This document shows, piece after piece, positions 35,505 to 47,300 of a stretch of 64,000 bases of DNA. How positions within the stretch are numbered: position 1 is the stretch's first letter; each line of letters begins with the position of its first letter. The translations under genes and the position numbers were made by a program. This stretch comes from Phorcus lineatus. Taxonomy: Eukaryota > Mollusca > Gastropoda > Trochida > Trochidae. The notes beneath the pieces are model-generated. The model made no database searches and was not told the DNA's origin. It saw only the letters and a list, made by a program, of their open reading frames with translations. The stretch spans positions 76,153,022 through 76,217,021 of the forward strand of contig OV121081.1 of NCBI GenBank assembly GCA_921293015.1. The letters are read 5' to 3'.

Positions 35505-35796
35505 CATCCTGCTAAATGAGCGTATATGAATCACCTCTCGCTCCTTCCTAATACCATGATCTCTTTCAAGCCAAAACCCTCGTATCGCTAGCTATCTAAC
35601 CAGCCAGTGTGACGACTCGCATTCAGCAACAGCGGCACAACCCGGATGGAAAAATCATTTGAGGTCAAGCTAGAAGCTTCAAGCTCCTTTACTACATTGC
35701 ATCGGTTGATAAAATAGCAGGTGAGTACAGCCACGAATATCAAGCCGCCAGCCATACGAGGGATTTAGCCCAAAAGAGATCAGTTAATGTAAATTG
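35505..35796. mobile_element. Diverged MITE related to 5065-5343
   Basis: Begins CATCCTGCT..GAGCGTAT like the element at 5065 and contains the same ordered motifs (CCTGATATC-like, CTCGTATCGCTAGC, TGAATGCGAGTC in reverse, ACCCGGATGG). The right arm is incomplete, with CATACGAGGG...AGAGATCA mirroring part of the left arm. No target duplication found. Confidence 0.6.
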
Positions 35797-36389
35797 CTGT
35801 TTAGGGTTAATTGAAATTTTGCCGGTCAAATGACCTTGTTAAGGTCAACCAGGGAAGTAATCTTTTAAATTTCAAAGCCTGAAATTGTTATCAAATGTAC
35901 CTCTAAGCAGGTCTGCATTCGTTCAAGGTAAACCACAGAAATATATGGATCTTTGATTTATGCTAAATGCACAAATGGCTACTATTCCATCACAACACGA
36001 TAAAATATATTGTACTGTTCATTGTTTACATCGTCAGTTTTTATAGTCAATAGACGGAAATAAGTATAATCATGACACGTTATTATATAAATATTATAAC
36101 CTTCGTATCCGTTGATTTAAATCGTCGAAGATTACACGTTTGTGTTGGGAATAAAACATCTAGCTTAATTGATAAAATAATTCAAATTGAAGCTGTTGAT
36201 TTTCCCGTCCATTCCACATTTCAAAAGCATAGCATCTTCAGTCACTTGCTAATGACTTCCGAGTAGGGGAAACTAACGATGGGGATTTTAATCCAAAGAA
36301 CTCAATCTGTCCTCTTTAGATAATCAAGTTTATTTTATATTCGACCAAGCAGAAACTGCAAGTGACAAAATTATCGTCAACCGTGTTTA
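35797..36389. other. Non-coding; no gene seen
   Basis: AT-rich gap between the MITE and the LINE. Confidence 0.45.
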
Positions 36390-36538
36390 GTCAAAGTCAA
36401 AGAGTTTATTGTATTTAAGGCCTCCGGCCCACATACAAAAGTACATATATAAATAGTGAAGACACAAAAAACATACAATTCAACAAATGACAGTTGAAAA
36501 AAATCCCGTTTTAGTAACTAGTTTTTAACAGTTCATCT

Positions 36539-37385
36539 CTAAGTCTTGACTAAGTCTAAACTATGCTTGATAAATAATGATAAATGGAGAATAAAATTTT
36601 CGTTTTGAGAGGACATTAAGGATGTAAAGGCAACATTAGGTGATTTTGATAAAAACTTTTCAGGAATGTACTTTCTTCTGAACACGGAATAAGATGGGCA
36701 AACTAGCATAAAATGTATTTCATTTTCAACTGCTGATTTACATAAAGGACAAATTCTTCTGTTCTTTTCGATACACATTTTTCTCTCTTCATTTACCATT
36801 AAGTCTAACAACCCAAGTCTAAATCTGATGAAAAATTTTCTTAAGTCTTTGGAATATAAAATTGACAAATATTTTTCTGGTTGAAGTAAACTTTTGAAAG
36901 TCCTGTAACAATCATACCGTGAGCTATCATTAAGGGTAGAATGCCAATCTTGATGAAACATATTAATAGCTTGGTTTCTAAAATCATATATAAAGAGATC
37001 AATATTTCCAATAGTTTGGTTCATCCAAATAAAACCAAACCCGTGGGAGAACAGAAGGCTTCTGATGTGGGATGCCCATGTAATTTTGCCAATGTTATCT
37101 AAATGGAAAAGCATGTTATAAGCTAGCTTTGGGATTCTAGTTTCATGCATACCGATACGTTTTATCCAATGTTTTAGGCATTTAATTTGGGAATTTATAT
37201 ACAGGGGATATCTTCCACATTCGCCGTAAATCATGCAATTAGGTGTAGATAAGCCAACGGATAAATAATTCTTACATGCTAAAAGATGGAGTTTTTCTAG
37301 ACAATCATACTTTTGGTATCCCCAAATATCAGATCCATATAACAATATCGGTTGTATCTGGGAATCAAAGAGTTTAGGGGTAATA
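36539..37385 (-). pseudogene. LINE C-terminal domain, frame-shifted
   Basis: A 268-residue frame that continues the reverse transcriptase in another phase. It starts in the conserved LLYGSDIWG region and ends with a zinc-binding-like motif (CPLCKSAVENEIHFMLVCP), common at LINE C-termini. It is separated from the RT by the tandem duplication TTTAGGGGTAATAC/TTTAGGGGTAGTTA; 14 bases account for the observed frame change. Confidence 0.82.
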
Positions 37386-37386
37386 C

Positions 37387-38793
37387 TTTAGGGGTAGTTA
37401 TTCCAATCTTATATGTAACAGAAAGAACGTTCAAGAGGGCTTTCTTTGCTCTTGTAACTAGATCCTTTACACTTTTAGAGAAGTTCATCGTATGGTTAAA
37501 CAAAAGGCCAAGATATTTATATTGACTACTAACCTGAAGTCGTACCCCATTTAATACCCATTTTTCTTTTGCTGATAATGGCCCGCCCCTTCTGAAAATA
37601 ACTATTTTTGTTTTGTCATAGTTAACAGATAATTTCCATTCTTTTGTGTAACGTTCTAAAATATTAAGTTGATTTTGTAATCCTATAACAGTGTCTGACA
37701 CTAAAATGACATCATCAGCAAAAAGCAACATTAATATTTCAATAAAGTCCGGGAACATTTGAATGCCATGTTTTCCATTGTTAGCAATCTCGTAATATAA
37801 TTCATTGATAAAAAATGAAAACAACATCGGGCTTAAAATACATCCCTGTCTTAGTCCAACTGGACAATCAAAATAATCTGTAAGATCCCCATCACACCGA
37901 ACACATGATTTTATGTTAGCATACATAGACTTTAAGATATAATACATTTTCCCACGAAATCCAGCCCTAAGTAAACAATACCATAACTTAGAACGATCAA
38001 CAGAATCGAATGCTTTTCTAAAATCGACAAATGCTACGAACAATTTGTGTTTTCGTCGCGAAAGACATTTCTGAATTATTGCAAATAATGTAAAGATGTG
38101 GTCTGAAGTTGAATATCCTTTTCGAAAACCGGCCTGAGTTTCTGGTATTAAATCTCGCATATTTACCCAACTAGTTATTCTATTGTTTAGTATCGTTGTA
38201 AATATTTTGCCCAAAGTACTCATTAGTGAAATGCCTCTTTAGTTGTCCGGATCATCAAGCTTACCCTTCTTATGTAAAGGGATAATTATTGAAGTAGACC
38301 AATTTTTTGGAAACAAGCCATTATCAAAAACCCGGTTGAAACATTTGACCAAGAATGGCATGGTAATAGATACTGAACATTTTATCATTTCTATCACGAT
38401 ATTATCAGGACCCGCGGCTTTTCCGTTTTTAAGATGTGATATAGCATCTGATATTTCCTTTTCTGATATCGTTGATTCTAGAATCAACTTATCCATATCT
38501 GTGTAAAATTCTGATGGTGAACTATACATGTCATCTAAGATATCGTTATCATGGTCGCTGTCAAAAACACATTCGTTGGAAAAGATTTTCTTAAAATGAA
38601 TTAGCCATTCGGTTTTTGGAATGGGGTTTTGATTAGACCGTCTATTTTGTAAGGACCGTATTTCTTTCCAAAATTTACAGGGATTTTTAATCGAATCATT
38701 AAGTCTAGTTTGCTTTTGTTTGCGTAGCTCGGATTTAAATTTTCGGCAGCAATTCTTATACTTAAGGAGTCTTCTGTTTGAAATAACGAGATA
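37387..38793 (-). pseudogene. LINE reverse transcriptase, one nonsense codon
   Basis: One frame from 38793 to about 37387, broken only by TAA at 38239-38241. Upstream of that stop are KNGKAAGPDNI and PKNWSTSIIIPLHKKGK; downstream in the same frame is STLGKIFTTILNNRI. Catalytic boxes follow: FVDFRKAFDSVDR, GLRQGCILSPMLF and LLFADDVILVS with its Asp pair. The enzyme primes DNA synthesis on nicked target DNA. The stop takes the place of a codon in a conserved DNYRGISL-type region, so it is a single point lesion. A 14-bp tandem duplication at 37373-37400 then shifts the frame. Confidence 0.87.
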
Positions 38794-38796
38794 TTA

Positions 38797-41360
38797 TCGA
38801 CTGAATGTGTTGAAGGTATGATCATTTCGGTAGTCTATAAATGTGTGACGAATTCAAGCATTGTAAAGCATTGATTATTGTAGCGAGTGAGCAGCGTAGG
38901 TTTACATTGTTTATTACCAAAGACAATTGTGAGCAGCTGTTGATATTTATTGTTAAAATTGTATAATGATCATCATCCTAAGATGTCCTTTGCCACCAAG
39001 GACTCTATGTTCCGATACACTGTATCCCCCCTGGACTCTTCGTCAGTGAAGTACTGATAACACTCGCCCTTGATTTTAGTGAGCGGATCTACTTCGCTGT
39101 GACCTACGAGCCTAACAGAAACTTATTTCAATACGTCTCTGACATTGATTTTGCTTAATATTTTTATTTTCAGCCACACAGGTTGTGGTTGTAAGTTCGA
39201 ACTTTCAAATACAAATCCCTGAGCATGCGCTGATTGGTTTGGTTTTAAATACCAAGACGAAAGACACGAAGTGCTTTTCCGCATGCACAGACTATTTCGT
39301 TTGAGTATCGGAGCAAGCATATGAGTTAAATTTCACAAAAGGAACACAAGACATGCGATATTTTTGTTTTCTTATACGTAAAATGTATAGTGTATTGCAT
39401 TTTAGGCTTCGTAGAATAGTTATTCCTTTATATAGTATTTTAAAATTAAAGCATTTTTTTTACAGTATTGTAACCTTACTTTCATTTTGATATGAATAAA
39501 GTCCCTAACGATAAAGCGGCATTATACACACTCATTTGGCCACATTACCTTTTACGTTATTGATTGCAGGTTAAGTATCAAATATGATTTGAATTTAATT
39601 GTATCAATAGAAAGCTTAAGTGAGCGCTAATGTTCACGTACGCCCTAAATTAGCTTTTTTCAGATCTAAAATGCGTGCACTAGTGCCTTTAAACATAAAG
39701 TGGACAGTACAGAGTAACTTGACATTTTCAAGCTTGGTTGATTGATGGAACAATTCATCCAAATACGGTTTAAAACTATATTGGGCAGAATACGGAATTT
39801 AAAACGGTTGATAACATCATATGCAATGCTTAGTCATATACTTATCGAAATAAATTTTATGATTAAAATGTAAATGCAATGTAAGTAGATTTTCCCCTTG
39901 TGATATTGACAATGTTTCTGGCACAATATCTATATTGCAATAAACTATTTTCCTTTTCCGGTCCTTCTAGACGTTTTCACTGGTTATATTAGAACACATG
40001 TATTACATGTATGACTAAGCTTCAAATCTTATAGCGCAGCTTGACGCAGCTATCCCATGGCATTATACATGATTTATAACCTACAAGCCAACGAATATTT
40101 TGATATCGTGTGGGGTCATAGGTGGATGAGGATGTACTTGCAAGTCAAATACCTGCATATCTTTTAACAACAACAACAACAACAACGTTACACGATTTAA
40201 CATTTTGAACACCTACAGTCACGGGAAATCAAGATCATATAATGAAAAAGGAAATATCCTAATATAATGGATAACATATAATTAAATAAATGACAAACAT
40301 TATTCTAAAGTTGTTTTATAAACTTCATTATGATCAAGCAGTGTGAAAACGTTTTCATTCGGGTTGATATCTACAGAGCAACGAAACATATGTTACTGAA
40401 TTGATTAAAGGATGAACGATTCTACTCATGAGTATCCAAGGAAGTTTGATTTACATGTTCATTTACTTGAAATTCAGAGATGTATTTTTTTGGTTTGGTG
40501 CCAATGTGCCTACATCCCAATGTGCCTACAAAAAATGTGTATTCACTTTGGGGATTGAAAAAACACCCCCTTCTCGGAAAATGGGTTTGACCCGTAAGTC
40601 AACAGTTGATCCCAGTTATTTGTAAGTTAGAGTTATTCGCATGTCTGCTCATCGATACCCGCTGAAAGCATATGAAATGATGTATTCTTTAGACATGCTA
40701 ATCATCATACATATGCTTCTTCGGTTAAGCATGTCTTGTGTACCTATTGCTTTGGCTACGTCTGGATGTTGGCTATATACCCACCTTGCATTGCGTCTAA
40801 GACGACAATTGTTATGAAATTATTCAACCTGCTCTCTGTTACCTGTTACAGAATCTGAGTAGAGGGCTTTTGCTTTCAAGGTAAAGCATTATCAATAAAT
40901 GTTAAAGGAGAATGTTTTTGATAAATACACACAAAAATTTCAACTAGAAATGATTTTATATGGACCTCCTTCTCTAACCATTGTAACAGGATCTGAAATA
41001 TTAAAATCAATTTGCAAATTCATAAACTAATCCAAACATTTTGCTTAAATGCTCATATTATGTTATTGACTGCAATTGTCACAAATGCATTTCACCATGC
41101 ATATTTGTTGTTCGAGCGGCCTTCACATAAGTTCTGTTGACCATGTAATAAATATGTTTAAACCACACTGGAAGTGCGTCGTCAGAGGATGCAAGTGACT
41201 TTGTCGTAACATAGTTACTCTAGTTACATCAGTGCAGCCAAGCAGTGTGACATGTGTAAAACCACATGTATGATAGGAATATTTTTTTTATTAAATAAAT
41301 ATCAAACTTCATCAAATAAAAAAGCGTGAAATGTCATGTGGAGTAAAATTTGTTATTGTC
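38797..41360. other. Non-coding; no gene seen
   Basis: AT-rich. The only distinct items are an (AAC)7 run at 40166-40186 and a short motif CCCAATGTGCCTAC near 40517, found inverted near 41609. Confidence 0.45.
40166..40186 (+). repeat. (AAC)7 microsatellite
   Basis: Seven uninterrupted AAC triplets. Confidence 0.95.
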
Positions 41361-41554
41361 ATTATCAAACTTCTCTCAAACAAATTTCGTTTTACTTACT
41401 TCAAATGGATCAAGTGGAAGAGTCCATTATCAAACATAGGTTGGAGGAACCCGATACATTATCAAACTTCTCTCAAACAAATTTCGTTTTACTTACTTCA
41501 AATGGATCAAGTGGAAGAGTCCATTATCAAACATAGGTTTGAGGAACCCGATAC
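41361..41554. repeat. 97-bp tandem duplication
   Basis: 41361-41457 and 41458-41554 are the same length and differ at one position (TTGGAGG against TTTGAGG). Short overlapping open frames here are by-products. Confidence 0.95.
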
Positions 41555-44174
41555 ACAAATCACTCATGCATGGATTTGTTTTGATAGCAGTGTAGGCAAA
41601 CTGGGCTGTAGGCACATTGGGAACATACCATTTTTTTGAAGGGATTGTTGAAAAGTAAAGAAGTTCGAAAATGCACGAGCCTCGCAGTTCGGATATGTCA
41701 TCGAAAAGTAAAGTATGTCTCGTCTGAAATTCTTTGAATTTTAAAAATACATTCAACAAATGGATAATTCAAGACCATGCCACAACAATTACGTTAACTT
41801 AAATATTTTGGGGATTTATTTGGATAAGGCTCATACAACATTATTTCTAATGCAGAATATCGGCAAACTCTAAACAGATAAGCCTATTGACTCTTATTAG
41901 TCGCCTTTCCCTTGTTTGTTGTAAAATTTTACTATTGATTTATCCTGCCGGAAATATATAACAAAAATAGCATCATTCAAGAAACCTGCTGTCGTAAGTG
42001 ACAGGCAAATTATATCGCTAACATTGATTTAGCCATTTTCAGTCCATTGACTGTTGGTTTTAGGGACAATGTTCTCATATAAGATAAAGATAAATAAGTT
42101 TCTGATTCGTCAATTCTGCTTCTTTGATCTTTAGATTTATCATATAATTTTCAATTTTTACTTAATCTGAACCAAATAGTCAAAGTTTTATTAAATGAGT
42201 AAAAAAAGACAATACGTGACCCATGTATTAATGCCATTGAACAGGTCTTCGAGATTGTACAGAGACAAACAAATGTTTGACCTTTGGTCACCTGTTGGGA
42301 ACTGTCAAAACTGTTTTAGCTAACTGACTGTTATGATATTAGATTATGTTAATGTACATTGAAGCGTCGTTTCGTCAAGGCAAGATGCTACACAGTGTTC
42401 ACAACTTACAATTTAACATATTGAAATACAGGTAGATGAAAATGTTTTGTGATGCTTTTTAAAACTGCGAAGTAAGTATTTATACATTGTAATATATTAT
42501 AAATGCCTAATGCATGTGATGCTCGGAATTCCCTGAATTTTCTTAATAAGAAAAGTATATTGAGTTGAATATTGAACACAACAAATGAGGTATATGAGAT
42601 GCAAACCATTAATATTGAACAAACTGAAAATAACCTTTACACTTGTTATTCTATTCCAAATTAAACTCAATGCACAGCTTAATGTAATAAAACACATGTA
42701 TGTGCCATGTTACGTTGAATTTACTATTTGCTGTAAGAATTAGGTTGGACATGTTTTCAACAGATTATAGCTAAACGTTACAGGATTTTTACTGAAAGGA
42801 AATACCCCTTCGTGCAAAATGACAATTCATGAATAAAGCTAGCCTGAGGTTGGGATTAAGGCAGATTGGTAGTTGGAAATCGTAGTCTTTCCTTGTTAAG
42901 TACGCTTACATAAACATCCATTATTGTGATTAAAGGTGATGCGGTTCCCTTATTAATCAATATTTTTCTCAAAATTCTAAAATTGCTCCACAAATCTAGA
43001 AGTACATGTGTTCCGATGTACACAAAAGTACAACTAAAATCTTTAACACTAGGGGCTTTGTACAATGACTGTTTGTATATAGTAAATATTATTTTAAATG
43101 ATTCTGTTCTATTTCGACACAAATATGTAGATACGACGATTTTATTCATTCCAGTGCATCATAGCAAACTCTCTATAGTCATCTTTATATCTATATATAC
43201 ACCGTATCTGAACATCTGAATTTCCCTCATAATATCACACTGTAACACATTTTCTCCCGATAGAGGCTACTGAAGCCATTTCTGCGACATAACAACTGTA
43301 ACAAATTTGACAGTTTTAGGACCACAAACAAGTCATGATTGGTTGCAACTAAGTAACTGATCTTTTGGCCTGTTACCTTTGCGGACTGTTATTATATTTT
43401 TGTCTAGAAAGAGCGAAGTAGACGATGTTGAACGATATTTGTTTCGAATAAAATTGAGGACGACATCTGTGTTTAAATTTTCGAAGTTAAGATGGTAGAA
43501 ATATGACCGTAGGAATGAGTGTAACAAATAGTCGACAAGACGGCCTTAACTACCAGATTTTGATAAATGACATTGTAGATTTCGCACTGTAGGCTCGTAA
43601 TGATGATATATGCACTATTTATAATTTCTAAGTATGTCGGGTGTTCATTAATCACACCTGACCATAAAGCGGTTGCCCACGTATTTTTCTAACATATTCT
43701 ACTAATTTGAAAACCACTTATTGTCTTGGAACCCTAAAATCTCTTCTACTGTCGAATTCGTGGCCAACCGGCTCTGTTTTCAGTTGCGGGACGAGAAAGA
43801 AGTCTGATGGTCTTGATCTACAGAGTAGGCAGAGTGCGGACCAATCTTGGAACTTGAATACAGCTCTACATGTCTTTTTGTAGACAATGTACGGGTACAA
43901 TTGAAGAAGAGGTTATTGCAGCCAATTGAAACGTATGTATCACTTGATTTTGCCATGTAATATCAGTTGAGAGGTGCTTTATGAATGTACAGTATGGTTA
44001 CGTTTCGGGCACATGTCGTTATATTCAGGCCAGAATCGAAACTTTTGGGGTACCTCTCAGGCAAGGAACCCGCAAAGCTGACGAGAACAAGGTTAAGTTT
44101 CCTCTTCTCCCTCCTTCGAATCAATTGATTGCATCTATATCAATAGAGAACAAATTAAGTTCTCTGGATTTCAA
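41555..44174. other. Non-coding; no gene seen
   Basis: AT-rich with chance frames only. Confidence 0.45.
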
Positions 44175-44332
44175 GTTAGCGCGTTCGGCTTCGGATCAAG
44201 AGGTCCGTGGTTCGAATCCCGCCAGGGGCTCGACAACTTTGTCTGCAATAGAGAACTGTTCTATACGCAGTCAAGTTTGGGTGCAATGCTACACTGAATA
44301 TCAGCGCAGTTAAACACCAACTCACCTCACCT
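44175..44332 (+). mobile_element. tRNA-derived SINE copy, truncated and internally deleted
   Basis: Begins GTTAGCGCGTTCGGCTTCGG, just after the lost A box, keeps the B box and body, then jumps at 44310/44311 from CAGCGCAGT to TAAACACCAACTCACC. About 135 bases present in the full copy at 15131-15448 are missing; a GT occurs at both edges of the deletion. The tail is only two CTCAC units. No target duplication found. Confidence 0.85.
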
Positions 44333-47300
44333 TGTGTAGTTATCGGGTCTCGAAGCTAATAATGTCAAAAGGTTTCCAATTGAATCTCTCTCTATGTTTG
44401 AGGTCGTTTGGTGTCAGTGATTAAAAAAATCATACTGTCATTATAGGTGTTGGGAATAATAGTAACTGTTCATTTTCTTATCCTGATTATGTCATCGATT
44501 TTAACATTTTCTACACTACACTGCCATATGAATATTGCTACCTGTTTCAAAAGGGGAAAACTTTGACTAACATGAGCTTAGAACCCTCTCCCTTTACATG
44601 ACAAAATATTACGTAATGAAAACGAAAGAGACACAAACTTCTGTAGCTCTTCAGGCCTATTGATATGTCATGTAGGATAAAAGAAAAATAAAATGCCTAA
44701 AATTACCATATAACAAACCTTTGACTATTGGTCGAGTATTTTTGAATGACTCATTGCTAGAATGATTTGTTCGGAAGTCGAAAAATGCTGAATCAATGCC
44801 GTCAATATCAATGTTCTGTGACAAATATCAATGCCTGTGTTTCCTTGCAGTTTTCAGACAAACAAAGCTGTTTTTGGGAAGGCGTTACATCACACTGTCA
44901 GGTTTATAATCAATATAGTGAGTATAAATCTCTTAAACCAAACGAAGAAAAATACAATTCGGATACGGACTGAACTATTTTCAAAAGAAAATTTCATTCC
45001 AACTTTGGATAATTTGCTCAGTCTGTCCAAGGGGCAAGATTTATGTTCTTACGCCGAGCTTGATCCTCGTAAAACCCTGATTTAAATTTGGGATGTGAGA
45101 ACTAGTTGTGATTCTCAGCTCGTCTCTCGAATCAGAGTTTGACGTGATGTTTATCAAGTTTATTTGAAAGTAGTGTGATAAAGAAAGGCATGCCGGCATC
45201 AGCGCTGTGGTAATAGTTGATAAATTACTAGGGAAGCATTAGGTCTACGTCGAGCTATTTTGATAGAAATAAATTGTTTAATTCAGAAGTACAGTGCCTC
45301 ATGGTATATTTAACAGGTTTTAAAGCAATACATCTTCACGCACAACTTTCTTTTGTTTTTGAATATATCTAAAGTTTTGATTCGTGAAATTGTTTTGATT
45401 TTGTTTTTCAAGATTTTAAGTTTTAGTTCAGTGGAAATGATATAAACCTCCCTGACAAAAAACGCACGTGTAAAATAGAATTTGGAAACACAAATTCACT
45501 CTTATGAACGTGTGGGCTGATTTGAAATCCAATTTTTTGTTCGGCTTACTTTAATATTAAGAATACACTCTAGCAACATATCATGACAAAAAGAACATTT
45601 TACTTCAACTTCAGATGTGGCAAAGTCTTTGTTGCTCAAGGTCAGTTAACAGTATAAAGTTACAGAACACTTTTAAACAGATTTATAGAGAATCAAACAG
45701 CATCTGATAAGCGAGGAGATTTAAGTTAAAGCCCGACCATAAAGTTTGAAATTTTCTCATGATGAAATAAACTTTTCCAAAACGTCAGTTATTCTGTAGA
45801 AAAAAGATTGCCAATAACATTATCATTTTTATATGAATATTTGTAGTTTAATGTTCAAACAGGAATTTTAACATCTTACCATCAATTTTCTTGATTAGTG
45901 AAAAGCTTTCACTTTTAAGACTACTGTAAGTAATCTAAATCTACAGATTTTTTGTACAACACTTTGAGCTGATGATGTGAATAATCTTTTTGAAGGATGC
46001 TAAATAAGTGGTGTATTAATAATGTCTGACTAATCATGTTATGTAGCATTCGTATGTGTAAGAATCAGGTCAGTTTAACAACAAATGAATAATGATAACA
46101 CAAACCAACACCACACTGTAACAGGAATTGATCGATAACGAGACATGTTGTTGTAAAAAGAATCAAAGACCTCCCTTATTGGAGTCGGCATTTTTAAAAA
46201 ATAAATAACCCTCATTAACATATCACGCGAAATTATATCACTGTTTTTAGATCCGCGAGAAGCGAACACGCCTGAGGACGTGTGATCCTGGTGAAGGTGA
46301 TTGTTTTGCTTTGGGGAGGAAAGTATTTTCTAGTTATCAGAGCAGGCGTGAAGACGAATAGACATATTTCTCTCTGTTGTTTCGAAACAAACGTTACAAC
46401 TTCCTATAACTAAGACATGATCTGGTTAGGTATCGTGCACGACATCCCAGTAACCTAGTCTGCCCAGTAACCATATCTACATAGGATGCTATGGAAACAA
46501 TCCGGGTCCAGGATCCTGCAGAGTATCCGTTACCAGAGCACAGTGACCTTAATAACTACGATCCTTTCTTACACGCCCTACATGCAAGGACCATCAATTC
46601 ATGTACTGGGTTGATTTCAAATGCCAATGCGTGTTTAGGCGTCTAAAAGTATGAATACACGATATATGAATGAACATGTTTGTGAATTCATCGAGTAATG
46701 TTGTGCTCATGTCCAATCAGAATGGCACAAAAAACTGTAATCAAATTATTTTCTATTTATTATTATGTATTAGTGATTCGGCCTTGGATGGAATCACGTC
46801 TCGGTTGAAAATTGACTGTCGTTATGTGAAATTTGACACTTGTGGGCTTTTCTTATAAATGTTACCCTAATTCAAAATGAAAATTCATGCTTCAGAATGA
46901 TAAACTCTTACTTTTCCGTAAGGATTTTTATAACATTTGGAGGAGTGGGCACAAGTGTTATTGTAGTGAAATAAATATGTAACTCCATTGCCATTGAGAG
47001 AGGCCTCAACAGGGTAAAATCAACTCAATATAGAGTTCATTTGCCTGAGGCTTTATTTGCAAGCAAGGTCATAAGGGTGATCTGAATTATTGTATCGCCC
47101 TTGACACTCAAGAATTAATAACTGACTTCAGTTAGATTACTCTTCATTGCAGCGTACAAGCGTTTAATACCAAGCACTCCCTAACGACACACCAATGTTA
47201 CTGACATAAAGATAGAAAAAGAGTTGTTTTCGTTCGAAGGAGATGACAAATTGTCAATTAGGTTGCTCGATTGCGGTTTGTCTTGTGATCCGATTGCCGT

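Larger units (their letters stand above)
36390..38793 (-). mobile_element. 5'-truncated non-LTR retrotransposon (LINE)
   Basis: The minus strand carries reverse transcriptase, a C-terminal Cys/His motif and a 3' tail. The tail holds AATAAA (plus strand TTTATT at 36405-36410) and ends in TTTGACTTTGACT near 36390. No endonuclease domain is present, so the 5' part was lost on insertion, as is usual for LINEs. The upper limit is where the coding frame meets a stop at 38794-38796; the true 5' junction may be some tens of bases further. The clade (CR1, Jockey or RTE-like) is not resolved. Confidence 0.87.
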
